Assembly: GCA_914767715.1 (NCBI GenBank)
Contig: OU612072.1
Coordinates: 25,730,001-25,794,000 of the forward strand
Source: Membranipora membranacea
Taxonomy: Eukaryota > Bryozoa > Gymnolaemata > Cheilostomatida > Membraniporidae
Direction of reading: 5' to 3'
Length of the DNA stretch: 64,000 nt
Positions 25,401-37,981 of this stretch are shown one piece after another. The notes beneath the pieces are model-generated. The model was not told the origin of the DNA. It ran no database searches and saw nothing but the letters and a program-made list of their open reading frames with translations. Both the position numbers and the translations under genes were made by a program. Position 1 is the stretch's first letter, and each line of letters opens with the position of its first letter.

Positions 25401-26473
25401 CCCTTGACACCAACTACAGCGAGATGAGCCATCCCTGAGGCTAGAAAACTATCGATCAACTCACACAACTTCCTAACAGGGCAGTTCAATTTAAATAAGA
25501 GGTGAAGATCAAAGTATCAAAACATCACAACTAGGTTGAATTTAACATACGTTTAATATTTCAAAAATGCCTAGAGGATACAATATCATTTAAATTGCAT
25601 TGAAAGCTCTCATAGATGTTATTGGTGATATCAGTCATCCGCACTGTTAAGAACAGTTGTTCACATTGATACTGCAAGACACAATATCAGGGCTCTCAGC
25701 CATGGAGGATTTTACTCTTTAGTTTTGCTATACCATGTGTTGGGAAGTACCCTTTCAAAGGAGTCAAACGCCCTGTTCATAAACAGCTGAGAATATGGAT
25801 GCTCTGTAAGCCATCCTAACAGGTCCGGTTGCCGAAGACTAGAGAGCAATTGAGGGCTGTGCAGATGAATAATATTGTTTTGTTTTAGATTTAAGATCAT
25901 CATCATTATCACTGTCAACTGGATCCTGGTTATTGTGTTTCATATATTGCAACATCGAGATGTTTCTTTATAATCATACAATTAGTCCACACTGAGAGGA
26001 AATCCCCATCTTATATGAATATGAGGAGATTTTAGCTCATAGTTCAAAAAACCCTGAGTTGCCTTAGTCAAACCCAAAAGCCTGAGTAACTCGGGATAAA
26101 TCTGAGTGGCTGAGAGCCCTGACAATAATTATATGCAGGGTCAAAGAAAGGTATTTATAAAGTTATGTGACCATGGTTTATATTTGATTCAGAGAGTGAA
26201 TAGCTCCGATTGAATATAAATACCTAGTGTAGACAACGCATCATCGTAAAATCGTAGTGTGGTGTCATTAAGAACAAATCACTAGCAACAAGCATGATTA
26301 AGAAGTTTTATGACTGAGAATTCAATCATTTGTTTTGACACTTATGTGGACGTTAATCAATTTTCTCCAATGCCTAAGGTACAATGCAATTTTCTTTCTC
26401 CATTTAAAGCTCAAGGCGCAAATAACACCGACAGGAACCTCTGCGATAGTAAAGACTTCAATGCAAATACGCA
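25401..26473. other. Non-coding DNA upstream of gene B
   Basis: No gene recognised. It must contain the gene B promoter, but I see no clear TATA box at the usual distance from the first exon. The counterpart in the left block lies off the window. Confidence 0.5.
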
Positions 26474-29400
26474 ATGGTGGGCAGGGTGATAATAATTTTG
26501 ATAGCTGCTGTATTGGTAGACTCATCGCTTGCAACTAGCTTGACAAGGAAAAGTAAGTCTACATAGTTGATGTTTGCTGGCAAAGAGAACCTTGTCAGGT
26601 ATGTCACAACCTGAAGGAGAGTTTGACTGACAACCTATTATTTGTCAACACTAATCACACAACACAACACATGGTGTCTCAACTTTTATCTTTTCGGACG
26701 ACAAATTGAGGAACAGCGGAATTAACAGAAATTAAACAATCCAGTTGGTTAGTTGACATATTTGGACTAACAATTGGCTGAATTGATCTTTGGTGAGTTC
26801 CCACAAAACATGATACAGCTATACTATTACTACTACTCCTGGCAGTCCATGAGTTCCGCTGATGACATCTGCTTCCGAATCATTTTGCACCAACTCGCTC
26901 TGATTTTTGTCAGCGTCTGCCAACCTTGTGTTGGTTGCCAAGATCTTTGAGACTCCTCTTGATTGTACCCTTGAATCGCAGCTTTGGTCGACCTCTGCTA
27001 TGAGATCTGTCTTTCAGTTGAGTGAAGAGTATTTGCTTTGGTAAACGTTTGTCATATTGCTTGCAGACATGACCAGCTATCTCAGTGTTTGCTGTCTAAT
27101 GATAACATACACGCTGGCCAAGCCGGTTTTTTGGAGTATTTTCTTGTTGCTTATGCGGTGTCCCCATTTTTTCTTGAGAATGTGCCTCAGGTGCCTCATA
27201 CTATATGCACTAAGCCTTTGGGATGTAATGCGATACCTGTTTCATGATTCCACACCATGCAGTAGCGTGGTAGACTGCAGCTTTGGTCTTGATGTTGAGG
27301 TGCTTTTTATCCCATACTCGTGCTCCCAGCCCCCAAAAAGCAGTGGGTGCTTTTGATTTTCTGGATTTCAGTTCTTTGTCTAGCTTGTTCGTTAAAATGG
27401 CTTACTCTGCTTAGATGTTGATAATCAATATTGATATTCAGGCCCTCTGTGTCAGATCCTGGGACTGGCTGGTACACCATCTCTGTTTTTTTTATGGTGA
27501 TATTTAGTCCAAATGCCTTTGCTGCTTCTGAAAACCTTGCGATGATTGCTTAGCATCATCAAAGCTGTGAGCAATGAAGGCTGTGTCGTCCGCAAACATT
27601 AATTCTCTCACCTATATAGCTTTGGTCTTGCGTTTTGATTTAAGCTGGTTGATGGTGAAGAGATCTGCATTTGGGCAGCTTTGGAAAATGAGTTCCTTGT
27701 CACAGTGATTTGAATGCATGGGTGAGAGTCGCTGTGAGGAATAAGGAAAAGAGCATCGGTGCTAGAACACATCCTTGTTTAACCCCATTTTATACCACTA
27801 ACAGATCAGAGAGTTTGACTTTCAAGCTTACTCTGGCTTGCATGTTTTCATGCACGGCTTTGATGAGTTTGGTGAACTTCTTCAGGCAGCCGTTTCTTTT
27901 TAGCAACCTCCATAGGGCAGTTATATTCACAGTGTGGAATGCTTTAGACGAGTAAAAGAACACCATGTATAGTGGCACACTTTGCTCGAAGCTCTTCTCC
28001 TGCACTGGGCCCCTTGGAGAAAGTGGTCAATTTGAGAGGATAGTTTATGTGGAATGAAAAGGAGTGAGATGCCTCGATAGTTACCGCAGATACATCTATT
28101 AGCTTCCTTGAAAGCATTCAAACAGCTTTTCTGACGGCCTTAATTTCTTGTGCTTCGTCCATCCAATCCTAAGAGGATGCCTGGTTGGTGCTGTTAGTTG
28201 TTGCAGGTGTTCCTGTGGTCTCTCCGTTCAATAGATGATTGAAGTGCTCAGTCCATCTGTGCAGCAGGTCTCGTTACTCTGACAACACATTTTGTCCTTC
28301 TTTGTCCAATGATGGTAGAATTTGTAAAGGATGGTTTACTCTCGGACCCGATATCGCGCTCATGCTCTGGTAGGAGCCTTTTGTGTCATCGAAGTCAGCC
28401 GGTTCCTGTGGGTTGGCCGCTTTGTCTGTCCTTCATTGGTTCTTTAGCTCCCTGCATCGTTGCTGTAGTCCTTTGTGTGCCTGCTTAAATTTGGCAGTGG
28501 TAGATTGTGTGGTTTAATTTATCATTCCTGATCGTGGCTCATTTCTGATCTGTAACATCTCAAGCAGTTCGGTGTCGTCATAATTAAACCAGCCTTCATG
28601 CTTCCTTTTGATTGGGCCAGTTTATCTTTAGAGGTTTCATACAGTATGTTCTTAAACATCTCCCACTGCTCTTCTACTGGTGTGTAAAGCATTTGATCAC
28701 ATTTTTCTAATTTACCAGTTAGTGCTTCTTTCAGTTCTGCCCTGTTTATGACAAAACAGAGGGTGGGCTGCCCCTAAAGAGGGACGCAAGTTGCCCGGAG
28801 TCCTCGTACTGAGAGTGTGATACATCCTAGTAAACTAGAATGCATCCTAGAGGTGAGGCCATGGTGGACCTCCTAATCGTAAGTGTGCAGCAAGCTGCCA
28901 GAAACTGAAACAGGCACTAATCAGCCATTGGCCATGACACTCTTAGCCAATAGGCCGAGAAGCGTATAAGTGTCTGCTTACATTATGAAGCTTCAGTTCT
29001 GCCTTTACAGACTGAACTTTCAACTTATTAACATCCAACTTCATTTTCTTAATTGACGCTTTTGAAATTTGTTTGCGAATGATGTGGTTTACTTTCGAAA
29101 CTCACATAATGTGATCAGTGCTGCAATTTGAGCCCCTATTTACCCTGGTGTTTTGGAAATTGTGGACATCTCATTGGCGGTCATTACAAAGTCAATCAGG
29201 TGATATTGCTCAGACCTTGGATGCATTGATGAATTCTTGCGTGCTGGTTGATGGTTGAAGTAGGTGTTAGTAATCGCAAGCAGTTGTGCAGAAGACAGGG
29301 CAAGGAGGATTTCCCCATTGTTGTTTGCTCTACTGCTGTTGCACTTTAGGCCATATGTGGTTGTCTGATCCTACTCCGACGTAGAAGTCTACTAGCATAA

Positions 29401-31887
29401 TTATTTTGTCTGCATTTGAATTGTCTTTGAGCACCTGGCCGAGCTTGTCATAGAAACCCTGAAATATTTCTGGTGGGTTTGTCAATGTTGGTGCATTGAC
29501 GCTTATGATAGCACAGTGCCTTTTGAGCTTCAGTGGTAGTCACAGAGATATTATTCTATTGTTAATGGCTTTTGGCCCCTCGTCCATCTGGAAGACTATG
29601 ATGTTTCTGATTGCATTAATTACAACAGCTGCTTTGGTTTTCATACAGCACTTGATACAGCTATATTGCATATATTATAAATGTTGTTTTGGCAGCAATT
29701 CAACATCAATATTTTGTAGGTCATTTGCCTCAATGTTGTTGGCAACTCATCAGTTTGTCGATTTGGATTCTCAAAAAATATCCTTGGCTACAACTAACTG
29801 ATTCTCCATTGCCATCTCTAGAATTTGGCAGAAGTAATATATCACGGAAGCCGGTGCTTCTGTAAATTTACCTCATTGTTTTGTAGTTAATAACTGTGTA
29901 TGTCAGAGAAATGGTAACAAGTACATACAGTTGGCAGAACACGAATGTGCGAAGTTCACTCAGTATGACAACATCACCAGGCAAACTCGTACCCACAGCT
30001 GCCCTGCAGGACACAGATTTAGTGTGGAGAGCTGTGTCTGTGTGCGTACTCCCGAGGTAGCCTGTGATGGTTGTGGACCACTAGGTAGGTAATTTTTCTT
30101 TCAAACTAATACAGCTCGCTAACGATTTGTTTCTTAGATCCAGATATTAAAGAAATGAGCTGATTTAACTGTGAGGATGTGACTGTATCACTGTATTTGG
30201 TCTTGGACGATTTTGAGGTAATTCTAATTCCAATATTCTAACTCATTAAAAGAAAAGTCAATCCAGCATACAATTTTTCATATAATCGAAGATCCTTGTG
30301 AGCAGCTATCTTTTCTTTCCTTTAGTGTGTGAAGTAGAAGCTAATAGACTATTTGAAAGTCAAATGGCACTGAGGAGAGCTGGTGATTGTGAAAGGTTAG
30401 TTTTTGGGTATTGCTGTTACGACAGTGTGCAGTTCATGCAATGCAGTCAGTAGTACCAATTTGGGAAATAGATAACCAGACCATGGATTTTGTTAAGCCG
30501 AGGAAACATTTAAGCCGACAAACCAAATAAACATCCACACTATGAAGAGTCAATTTGGTTTTAATGTTGTCCAATTAAGAAGCCTGATGGTTATACCTGA
30601 ATAGCAAATGAATGATATAACAAATTTTCTTTCTATACTTCGCAGTGCTAACAAGATAACTCAAAACTTGTATGAAGTCTGTGTTACAAAGGACAGAGTC
30701 GCACTAACATTGACAAATCTAAGATTTAGAGCTGCTGGAATTGGACTTGCGTGCAGCACAGTTTTTGCAGAAGGTGAGAACTTGCATGAAACTTATCAAC
30801 AAACTTATATCAATAATTCACATCAATTACTGCTTGATAAACTCACAACACTTCATTTTCAAAATTCAACTGTTGTCTAACAGATTTCAGCTGTTTGTCT
30901 TACATGCTTCTAATCACCACATACTCCTCAACCTACTCAAATTTCATTGTAATGCTATAGATGATAGGCTTACTACTAAGACACACCATAATTTTAAAAT
31001 AAAAAATAAAATTAAACCTAAAATGTATCATACGGCAATAACTCAAACAACATTTACACAAATTAATATTCTTTTACTTTCAGGCTGCGAGCGGCTCATT
31101 GAATGTATCAATCTTCTGTTGGTTCCGGAAAGTAAGGGACACATCATCAGAGATAACAACGCACCAAACTTCCTGTGGTATGTAAATATTCAACCCTATT
31201 GGTCCACCATTTTTTGTTTATTTTGTTTATATTTTTTTATTGAATCTTTAAATCAATCCATAATCAAAAAATTATAAATTAATTAATAAAAATGAATTAA
31301 CAATAATAAATTTAAAATAACTAATTAATAATAATTAATTTATAATAAAGAATTACTCAACCTATTTGGTCAAAAAATGGTAAAACTCAGGAGAATGCTA
31401 TATCATTATCATAGAGAAAAATAGAGCATTTAAAACATTTTACCAAAAGAGCATTGACTTGGTGTGTGACAGAGTTATGAACAGATGAAGTTGGGAGAGG
31501 AAAGGAAGTTTCTTTTAAACATCAACATAATCATGCTTTTTTCCGTCATCTTTAACATTATTGCGCTCATAATTTATTAATTATTACTATTTTTCTTTTC
31601 AATTAAATATTTTAATCAATCCCTAATAAAATAATTATTAATTTTTTTATATTAATTAATTAACTATAGTGACTTAATAAAAAAATATTAATTAATTAAT
31701 TAATTATTTTTTATTGATCTTTAGGTGTCTTTTTTGCAGTGAAAACTACAAAGAGTCACAAAAATGTCTAAGATGTGTGGAGAATAGTGGGTGCCAGTTG
31801 GCAGGAGAATTCAGAAACAATTTCAGGGAGGCGGCCGTAGCTCTGTGCCCCCATCCACAGGACTTCACATGCCCAGCGGATATCTAA
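26474..31887 (+). CDS. SCR gene B: secreted cysteine-rich protein with CBM14-like domain, complete
   Basis: Six exons: 26474-26552, 29887-30084, 30326-30395, 30646-30773, 31084-31177 and 31740-31887 (stop TAA), 238 residues. Exon 1 encodes a signal peptide (MVGRVIIILIAAVLVDSSLA), is 79 nt as in gene D, and ends at GTAAGT. Intron 1 is 3.3 kb because it holds a LINE. Exon 2 has the CBM14-like cysteines (NNCVCQ, AKFTQYDN, SCPAGHRFS, CVCV, CDGC). Exon 6 has KCLRCVENSGC, LCPH and FTCPADI. Exon lengths 2-6 are the same as in gene A, of which this is the tandem duplicate. All frames are open and all phases agree. The protein probably acts outside the cell; chitin binding is inference from the domain. 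Confidence 0.9.
26824..29652 (-). mobile_element. 5'-truncated LINE in intron 1 of gene B
   Basis: A minus-strand non-LTR retrotransposon flanked by a 13-bp target duplication, TGATACAGCTATA (26811-26823 and 29653-29665). From 5' to 3' it has the end of an APE endonuclease (KIIMLVDFYVGVGSD, SMHPRSEQYHLIDFV), a reverse transcriptase block near 28005-27790 (FFYSSKAFHTVNITALWRLL, decayed from the F.D..KAFDTV motif) and a C-terminal region near 27060-26880 (RSHSRGRPKLRFKGT). The 3' end has TAG/TAA-rich repeats. Many stops show it is dead. I do not assign the clade. A 250-bp insert lies within it at 28742-28991. Confidence 0.85.
28742..28991 (-). mobile_element. SINE-like insert with a U2 snRNA-like head
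   Basis: A 250-bp insertion in the LINE, flanked by a 12-bp duplication TTCAGTTCTGCC (28730-28741 and 28992-29003). On the minus strand, starting about 25 nt in (28967), it reads CGCTTCTCGGCCTATTGGC followed by TAAGA. This matches the conserved 5' end of U2 snRNA over about 25 nt with one mismatch and one extra base. The remaining roughly 200 bp do not look like U2. The duplication shows LINE-type retrotransposition. It is either a U2-derived SINE or a one-off chimera. Confidence 0.6.
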
Positions 31888-34012
31888 ACCTCTGTCAATT
31901 CCAGCTGTAATAGCGTTTAAATTAATACTGACTTCTCTTTTTTATTGCATGCCTGATTAGACTGATCAAGCTTTGTAGATTTTCCCAAAAGGAGACTGGA
32001 CATATTAACCTGTGGCTTGTTATGCCTGACATGTTATAAACTTCATCTCACCATGAATCATGGTTCCATAACGCATACAAATATCCATTCATCTTGACAT
32101 GGTTTAACCTTGAAATATTATAACCGGACGAATTCCAAAATGACAGCCAAAGTATTATCATTTTACATTTCATTTCTACTATGGCACAATATAACAGGAA
32201 GAAAATTGTCAACAAATCTAAATTGCCTACCTAGTGGACCACAAGTTGATTGGAGTTGATTGGCTGATGCAATGTGACCCAAGGAGTTGCTCTAGGGTTA
32301 CATCTTGGCTGTTCCAGTATGGGTGCTCATTTTTATCTGAAAAAAGATAAAATACCAGCTTTTATGGCAATGCATATATTTCTCATAATAAGGATACTCG
32401 GTGTGTTGGGAGGACCCCTCCGATTTGGCGAAATATCATGGTGAAAATGACCTGTTTAGGTAGAGGCAAAAAATTTCGAAACAAGATTTATTATTCTGGC
32501 ATCCAGGTCCCAATGCACTTTCTAAGTAAAAAGTAAGTCATTGTTAGCAGATCATAAAATATATTGGGAGAACAAACCAGCTCATTGAAGCATTTTTATG
32601 TGAAAACTTATTTTTAGCAGATTATAACTGGTATCATGCCATATTGTCATCCATATATATTTTGGCGCTCATTCACACAGTGGTGAGAAAATTACTAAGA
32701 AAACCACAAACGGAGCGATGGAACCTTTGATCTATACACTGGGAGAAATGATGGTGATCAGATTATAAACATTTGATGCTTTCGCCCTTATTGAAAAACA
32801 TCTGTAAAAAAAGAGCCTTAATTTGCCGCAAGCCAACAGAAATAACATCTGAATGAATGCCATGCATGACATGAATGTATATATTGTACTCTGAATTGTT
32901 TGTTTATGGTATAAGGTACTGTATGCTCTTGCTCTTACCTGATCTGAGCCTTAAGAGGAAAAATACAAACAGCAAGCAGGTTCAGAGGAATGGACCATTA
33001 CAATTCACCGCAGCACAACACACAGAGCCACATCTTATCTATCTCAAGAAGATAATGATAATCTTTACTTTTAACTAGCATCAAATATGAAGTAAAACTA
33101 ATTGGCGGACAAGTTTAAAAATCGAATGTTTGTTTGAAAAAACCGGTATTGAAACTTGGTCGTTGTGCTTATGGCAAGGATAAAACTGTGTCTACCCCTC
33201 GTATAACAGTAGTTTGATGCATGAACAATGAAAAATTTTATTGCGTGAAGTAGCTTCAAATAAGTACAAGGAAAAACTAAACAAAGAACTTCACTTATAT
33301 CATCCTTGTTGTAAGTATCAGACCACCATTATCTCTATCTTCGTTATTTCGATCATAACTGGAGTAAAAAAAAATCATTGTCCCCCCATCCTGCAAAAAA
33401 AAATCTTCTCTTGTTGACTATTTCTTGCCACAGAGAGCTTTTATTTTAAAAATGTAATAATTATTTTGTGATTATTGTTATTTTAAATTTGCCATGGAAG
33501 TCATCATTATCGACGAAACTTGTGTTGACTGCATCATTTGTTATTTATCTTTATAGACCCTGATGGCTCAACAACCTGAAATTGACTCAAGTGTTACGAA
33601 AACACATTGACTGTATTTATGTTTATTAACAGCAGGTGCTCAGGACGGCCCCTTGCTTTATATGATGAAGGGATCATACTGATATAGCTGTTTTCCTTGG
33701 CAAATTTCTGCTTGATGTAAGGTTGAGAGTTCATTAACCCTGACACATGTGAGCTATCCTGCAGCCCCGTGACCCCACCGAATCATGCCTCTACACAAAT
33801 ATGGTCCAGACTCGAATACAGAAGAGCTTTTCACTCCTTCTCCAAATATAGCTCAACCCCCTGCCCCCTTCAATTTTCCTTGAGGAGTCCCCCCTTGCTC
33901 CGATATAACTCCCCTCCTGCACCAAACTTGCCTGGCCCTACCACTTTAACATCCATATATTCGAGCTGGTTTTCTTTCTGTTTTAATTGTATTCAAGTTG
34001 AAACAAACAAAA
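31888..34012. other. Non-coding DNA, duplicate of left-block spacers with deletions
   Basis: Aligns with 8785-10950 and then, after a jump near 33555, with about 12730-13239. Two deletions stand out: the SCR exon-2 relic near 32240, and about 1.8 kb that removes most of the candidate gene at 10708. The remaining first exon has ATT in place of the start ATG near 33328. No working gene is seen. Confidence 0.65.
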
Positions 34013-34020
34013 GATATTAT

Positions 34021-34718
34021 CACAGAGTAAGGATATACAGAGTGGACACTTCAATGATAGTTATAGTGCCTGCGGTTTTTGATTCACTGGGGAAAATTGT
34101 GCACAGCTGGATGCCAAAAACTCATTATCTCTATATGTTATAATGGCATTTTTCTTGCAGACATCCCTACCTTTGATGGGTCATACTTCATTCTGTATTT
34201 ATCCTAAAGACTGATTTCCAACTTTGTTGGAATGTCCAAGCTTCAAGCTATACACCATATTGTCATTTTTTGCTAGGATTCATAGGCTAAGAGTAATCCA
34301 GGTTTTTGAAATGAGTTTTGTCATACAGATTTACATGTGACAATTGATAGATGGCTGGTCATTAAAATTAGGAAATGTCCGTGCATTGACCTAAGCCCTA
34401 TGTAAAGATATATGATAAAACTCTTTTTAAAAACCTGGATTACTCATAGCCTATGTATCCTAGCAAAAAATGACAACATTATGGTGTATAGCTTATAGAT
34501 TGGACATTTCAGAAAAGTTAGAAATCAGTCTTTAGGATAAATACAGAATGAATTATGACCTATCAAAGGTGGCTATGTCTGCATGACAAAACTCCACTGT
34601 AACTTACATATATTCTGAAATTGGCAGGTGGCCAGATTGAAGAATTTCCCCCAGTGGGTAAAAACCGCAGGCACTATAAAGATCATTGAAGAGTCCTCTC
34701 TGTATATCCTTACTCTGC
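34021..34718. mobile_element. hAT-like foldback MITE, copy without nested element
   Basis: About 698 bp with long terminal inverted repeats starting CACAGAGTAAGG, flanked by GATATTAT at 34013-34020 and 34719-34726. It is the block-duplicate of 13240-14305 but lacks the 375-bp TTAA MITE. No ORF for a transposase. Confidence 0.8.
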
Positions 34719-35398
34719 GATATTATGGTATTGGAATGATTAATATTCACTTTCCACCTCTTAGCCTGGGGAGCAATGCACTTAGCTTGCTGTGCTTATC
34801 GATCATGTTGTTAGGGGTAACATGGTTCGTTGACCTCATTTGAAGCATAAGGTTACAGTCTGTTGCATAAGGCTAGCTATCACAATGTCCTCTCCCAAGA
34901 ATCCTCATCCCATTCACATCACAGGCTTCAGCTGAGCAATTTGGCATTTATAATGGACGGAGGATAAGAGTGAGGTTGCTTTTGACACAGACACATAAAT
35001 AAATGCTCAAAGGACATTGGCACCGTTTCAAAATGTGTCTTATTTTTTATGTCAATCCTGGGAATAGGGGGATGATCAGTAATGTGATCACTCAATTATT
35101 GCCTTCTGTTGTTTAATCAGGTAGAATTTCTTTTTTACATGTGTTTCTTGCTCACTATAAAAAATAGAATGAGTATAACGGTATCAAAGGTATATAAAAA
35201 GTTAAATAGCAATGGGACAGTCAAATAGCACAAAGCTAGAGCAGTGACTGCCCAACTAGAACACTTAACGTCACACTCACCTGCTGGAAAGACAGAGCGA
35301 AACATGCTCAACCTGGACACAATCAAACCCCCTCCCACAGGCCCGCCACCAGGCCACTCAAGGAACCAGACTGAGCACATGTATCCACTCACATAAGG

Positions 35399-36060
35399 AA
35401 CCGTATGAACTCGGTAAAACTAAATGTACTTTTAAACCTTAAACGTTTAGCTCAACACAGTTTATTAAGAATACAGTTACTGTGGTTTTTTAATTCATCA
35501 ATCAATCCTGTTTGTGGGGTTTATATTTAACATTTGTTTAGTGGATAAAGTATCACCAAAGCACACCAATGACTGACTCAAAGTCATTACATTCCGTTTT
35601 GCTACAAGATAGCTTTCTTGAGAAAACATTTGGTTTCACAATGAGGCGTTATCGATCCATGCTAGATTACGCCTCAACCAAAATAACACAGGTATACAAA
35701 ATCTCTTTTTGAGATAGTACAGGTATGAACAGTAAATAGGTATCAATAACCTTTTTGCAAATAACAGCAATATTTACAATCTCTATTTTCAGATTACACA
35801 GTTTACCAATTAGCGATGGTAATTTATCAATCTGCATTTTGATTAGGTATTAACAATTCTCCACAATGAGAATTATATTACCATTTCATAATCCGGATAA
35901 AGTATAAACAATTCCCTACAATGATGGTTTAACCATTTTCACCATCAAGGCATTGACCTCTTTTCGAGCGGAATGTATGGACTCTGTAAAACTAAATTTT
36001 AAAACCTCCAGTTTAGCTCAACACAGTTTATTAAGAATACAGTTACTGTGATTTCTTTTT
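35399..36060. repeat. Direct repeat pair flanking about 490 bp of new sequence
   Basis: An approximately 85-bp sequence with TTTAGCTCAACACAGTTTATT occurs at about 35399-35483 and again at about 35972-36054. The left block has it once (16455-16545). The DNA between has no match in the left block and no ORF of note. Confidence 0.6.
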
Positions 36061-36408
36061 ATAGTGTAATTTCCAGGCCGTAGTTTAAAAAAACTGGTAG
36101 TGGAGGCAATCAGTATCAGTATCATCACCAGTAAGCTCCTCCCCAAGCAATTTGAGGCAAATAATAAGCAAATGGAAATACCAGAGAATCTGATTCTGCC
36201 ATGAATTACTCAATTATACCGTTAAATAGGCCATTGTACTTAGCATTTCAGTCCCGTAGCTTTAGAGGAGGCAGGGAGGTACTGCCTCCCCCAAAACTAC
36301 GGGACTGAATTTTACGATCAGGAACCAAATAAGAAGTGGTTATTGCATAGTTATATGTAAACACTCTGAAGTTTAAAAATGGCATGTAAGAATTGATCAG
36401 TAACCTAC

Positions 36409-36606
36409 CTGGCAGCCCACAACCTTCACAGGCTACACTTTCGGCTTGCTCACAGACACAAGTCTGCACACTAAATCTGAGTCCATTAGGGCAGCTGTGG
36501 GTGTGAATCAGTCTTGTAACGTTGTCATACTGAGTGAACCTTTCACATTCGTGTTTAGCTATTTGTATGTACTTGTTACCATTTCTCTGACACGAGCAAT
36601 CATGAA
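36409..36606 (-). pseudogene. Lone exon 2 of the duplicate of SCR gene C
   Basis: A 198-nt CBM14-like exon with the same borders as exon 2 of gene C and an open frame (HDCSCQ, ERFTQYDN, SCPNGLRFS, CEQAE, CEGC). Exons 3-6 were removed by a deletion joining the equivalents of 15058 and 16455. Exon 1 was removed by a second deletion (equivalents of about 18046-18908, join near 37540). The exon cannot make a secreted protein alone. Confidence 0.85.
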
Positions 36607-37981
36607 CTGCAAAACAAAGAGTCAGAACTATGAGGTCAACATCATCAATGTATGAATTCTACCTACACCACGGCAGTATTTCTCTACCTATTCAACTAGC
36701 ATGTAAATGTCTAAGACATTGATAACGGGAGTTCAAAAATTCATGGTTTAAATTCAATGAACATAAATCTGGTGATCGGATTCCAACCAGTATTACAGTG
36801 ATCTGTTTTTAGGCATCATTTGAGTGGGTCTTGACAAGCTGATGATCACAACTTTTTTGAGAACTTGACCCAGCAAGCCTAGCCTAGGAGGTAAGACTAG
36901 ACATTTTCACAAGGATAGTTAGGTTTCAAATTGCCAGCAATGATGAAAAGGTCAAACTTCCCCTTCCTCGACCTAGATGCAGATACATTATGAAATATGA
37001 CAGGGGTTATCAATAGAACGACCCAATTTGTCAGCATTGTGTTCATAGTTGGAAGTGCTCACTGACACATTCCAGATCAATGTGATAATGAAAATGTGGG
37101 TGGAAACTTTTTAAAACTACCTGATGAATGTCCACATTACAATTTGTCTGAGCTGTGTAAAAACCAATAAAGGATTATTTATGGACCAAATACTGCATCT
37201 TGATGAACGAATAAATTTTGTTGTTAGGAGTTACAGAGACTGCTAGCGTTTAATATTATTGTTACAGAAATATCATTTGGTATAAAGACTGCAGGCAAGA
37301 GTGTTTAGCTGAGGGTTGAAAAAACACTCTACAATTGAAGAGAGAAGTTCTAAATTTGATGTCATTGTCAGGCAGAGTTGTAGACTCATACTCATACCGA
37401 GGCAAACATAGGACTCTAGCATTCATATCCTCCCCTTGTCAATTGCTCTACAGCCTGACCCTACATTGGAGTTTGTTGTGTATAGTTAAATCCCCCTGAT
37501 CTAAAAGCCCCTGATCATTAAACAGATCAAAACAAGCCTAAGCCTTTAAGTATATTGTTCCTTATAGTTTGCGTTAAATTGAATAGTTAATTATTGACGG
37601 CCTTTTTATTGAAAGAGGCACATTTTCATACACCACATTAATTGCACCATTTTCTATTCCAGTTTCACGGAACCTTCGGGGATAAGAATAAAACCTGTGG
37701 TCCTGGAGATACTTGTTACATTTCGCTGGTACCAGGTGCGTGCCTCGTTAATTTTTTACAGCCGTAAATTTTTTGTACTAGGATTAGGTTAGGGCTGTTT
37801 TTGCAAGCTCGCCTTTTTCATCCAATAGTGCAGATTTTTGGGCTCATGCACTCTAGTTGCTGGGCTGTACTCGGTTGTGTGGTTGTGGTTGTTAGGTATT
37901 ACTTTCAGTGTGTGTCTTGATATCTTGCCTCTTTAGAGCAGTTGTGTTTCTTGCCAATAATCTTTGTTGGTTTGTCTCAGC

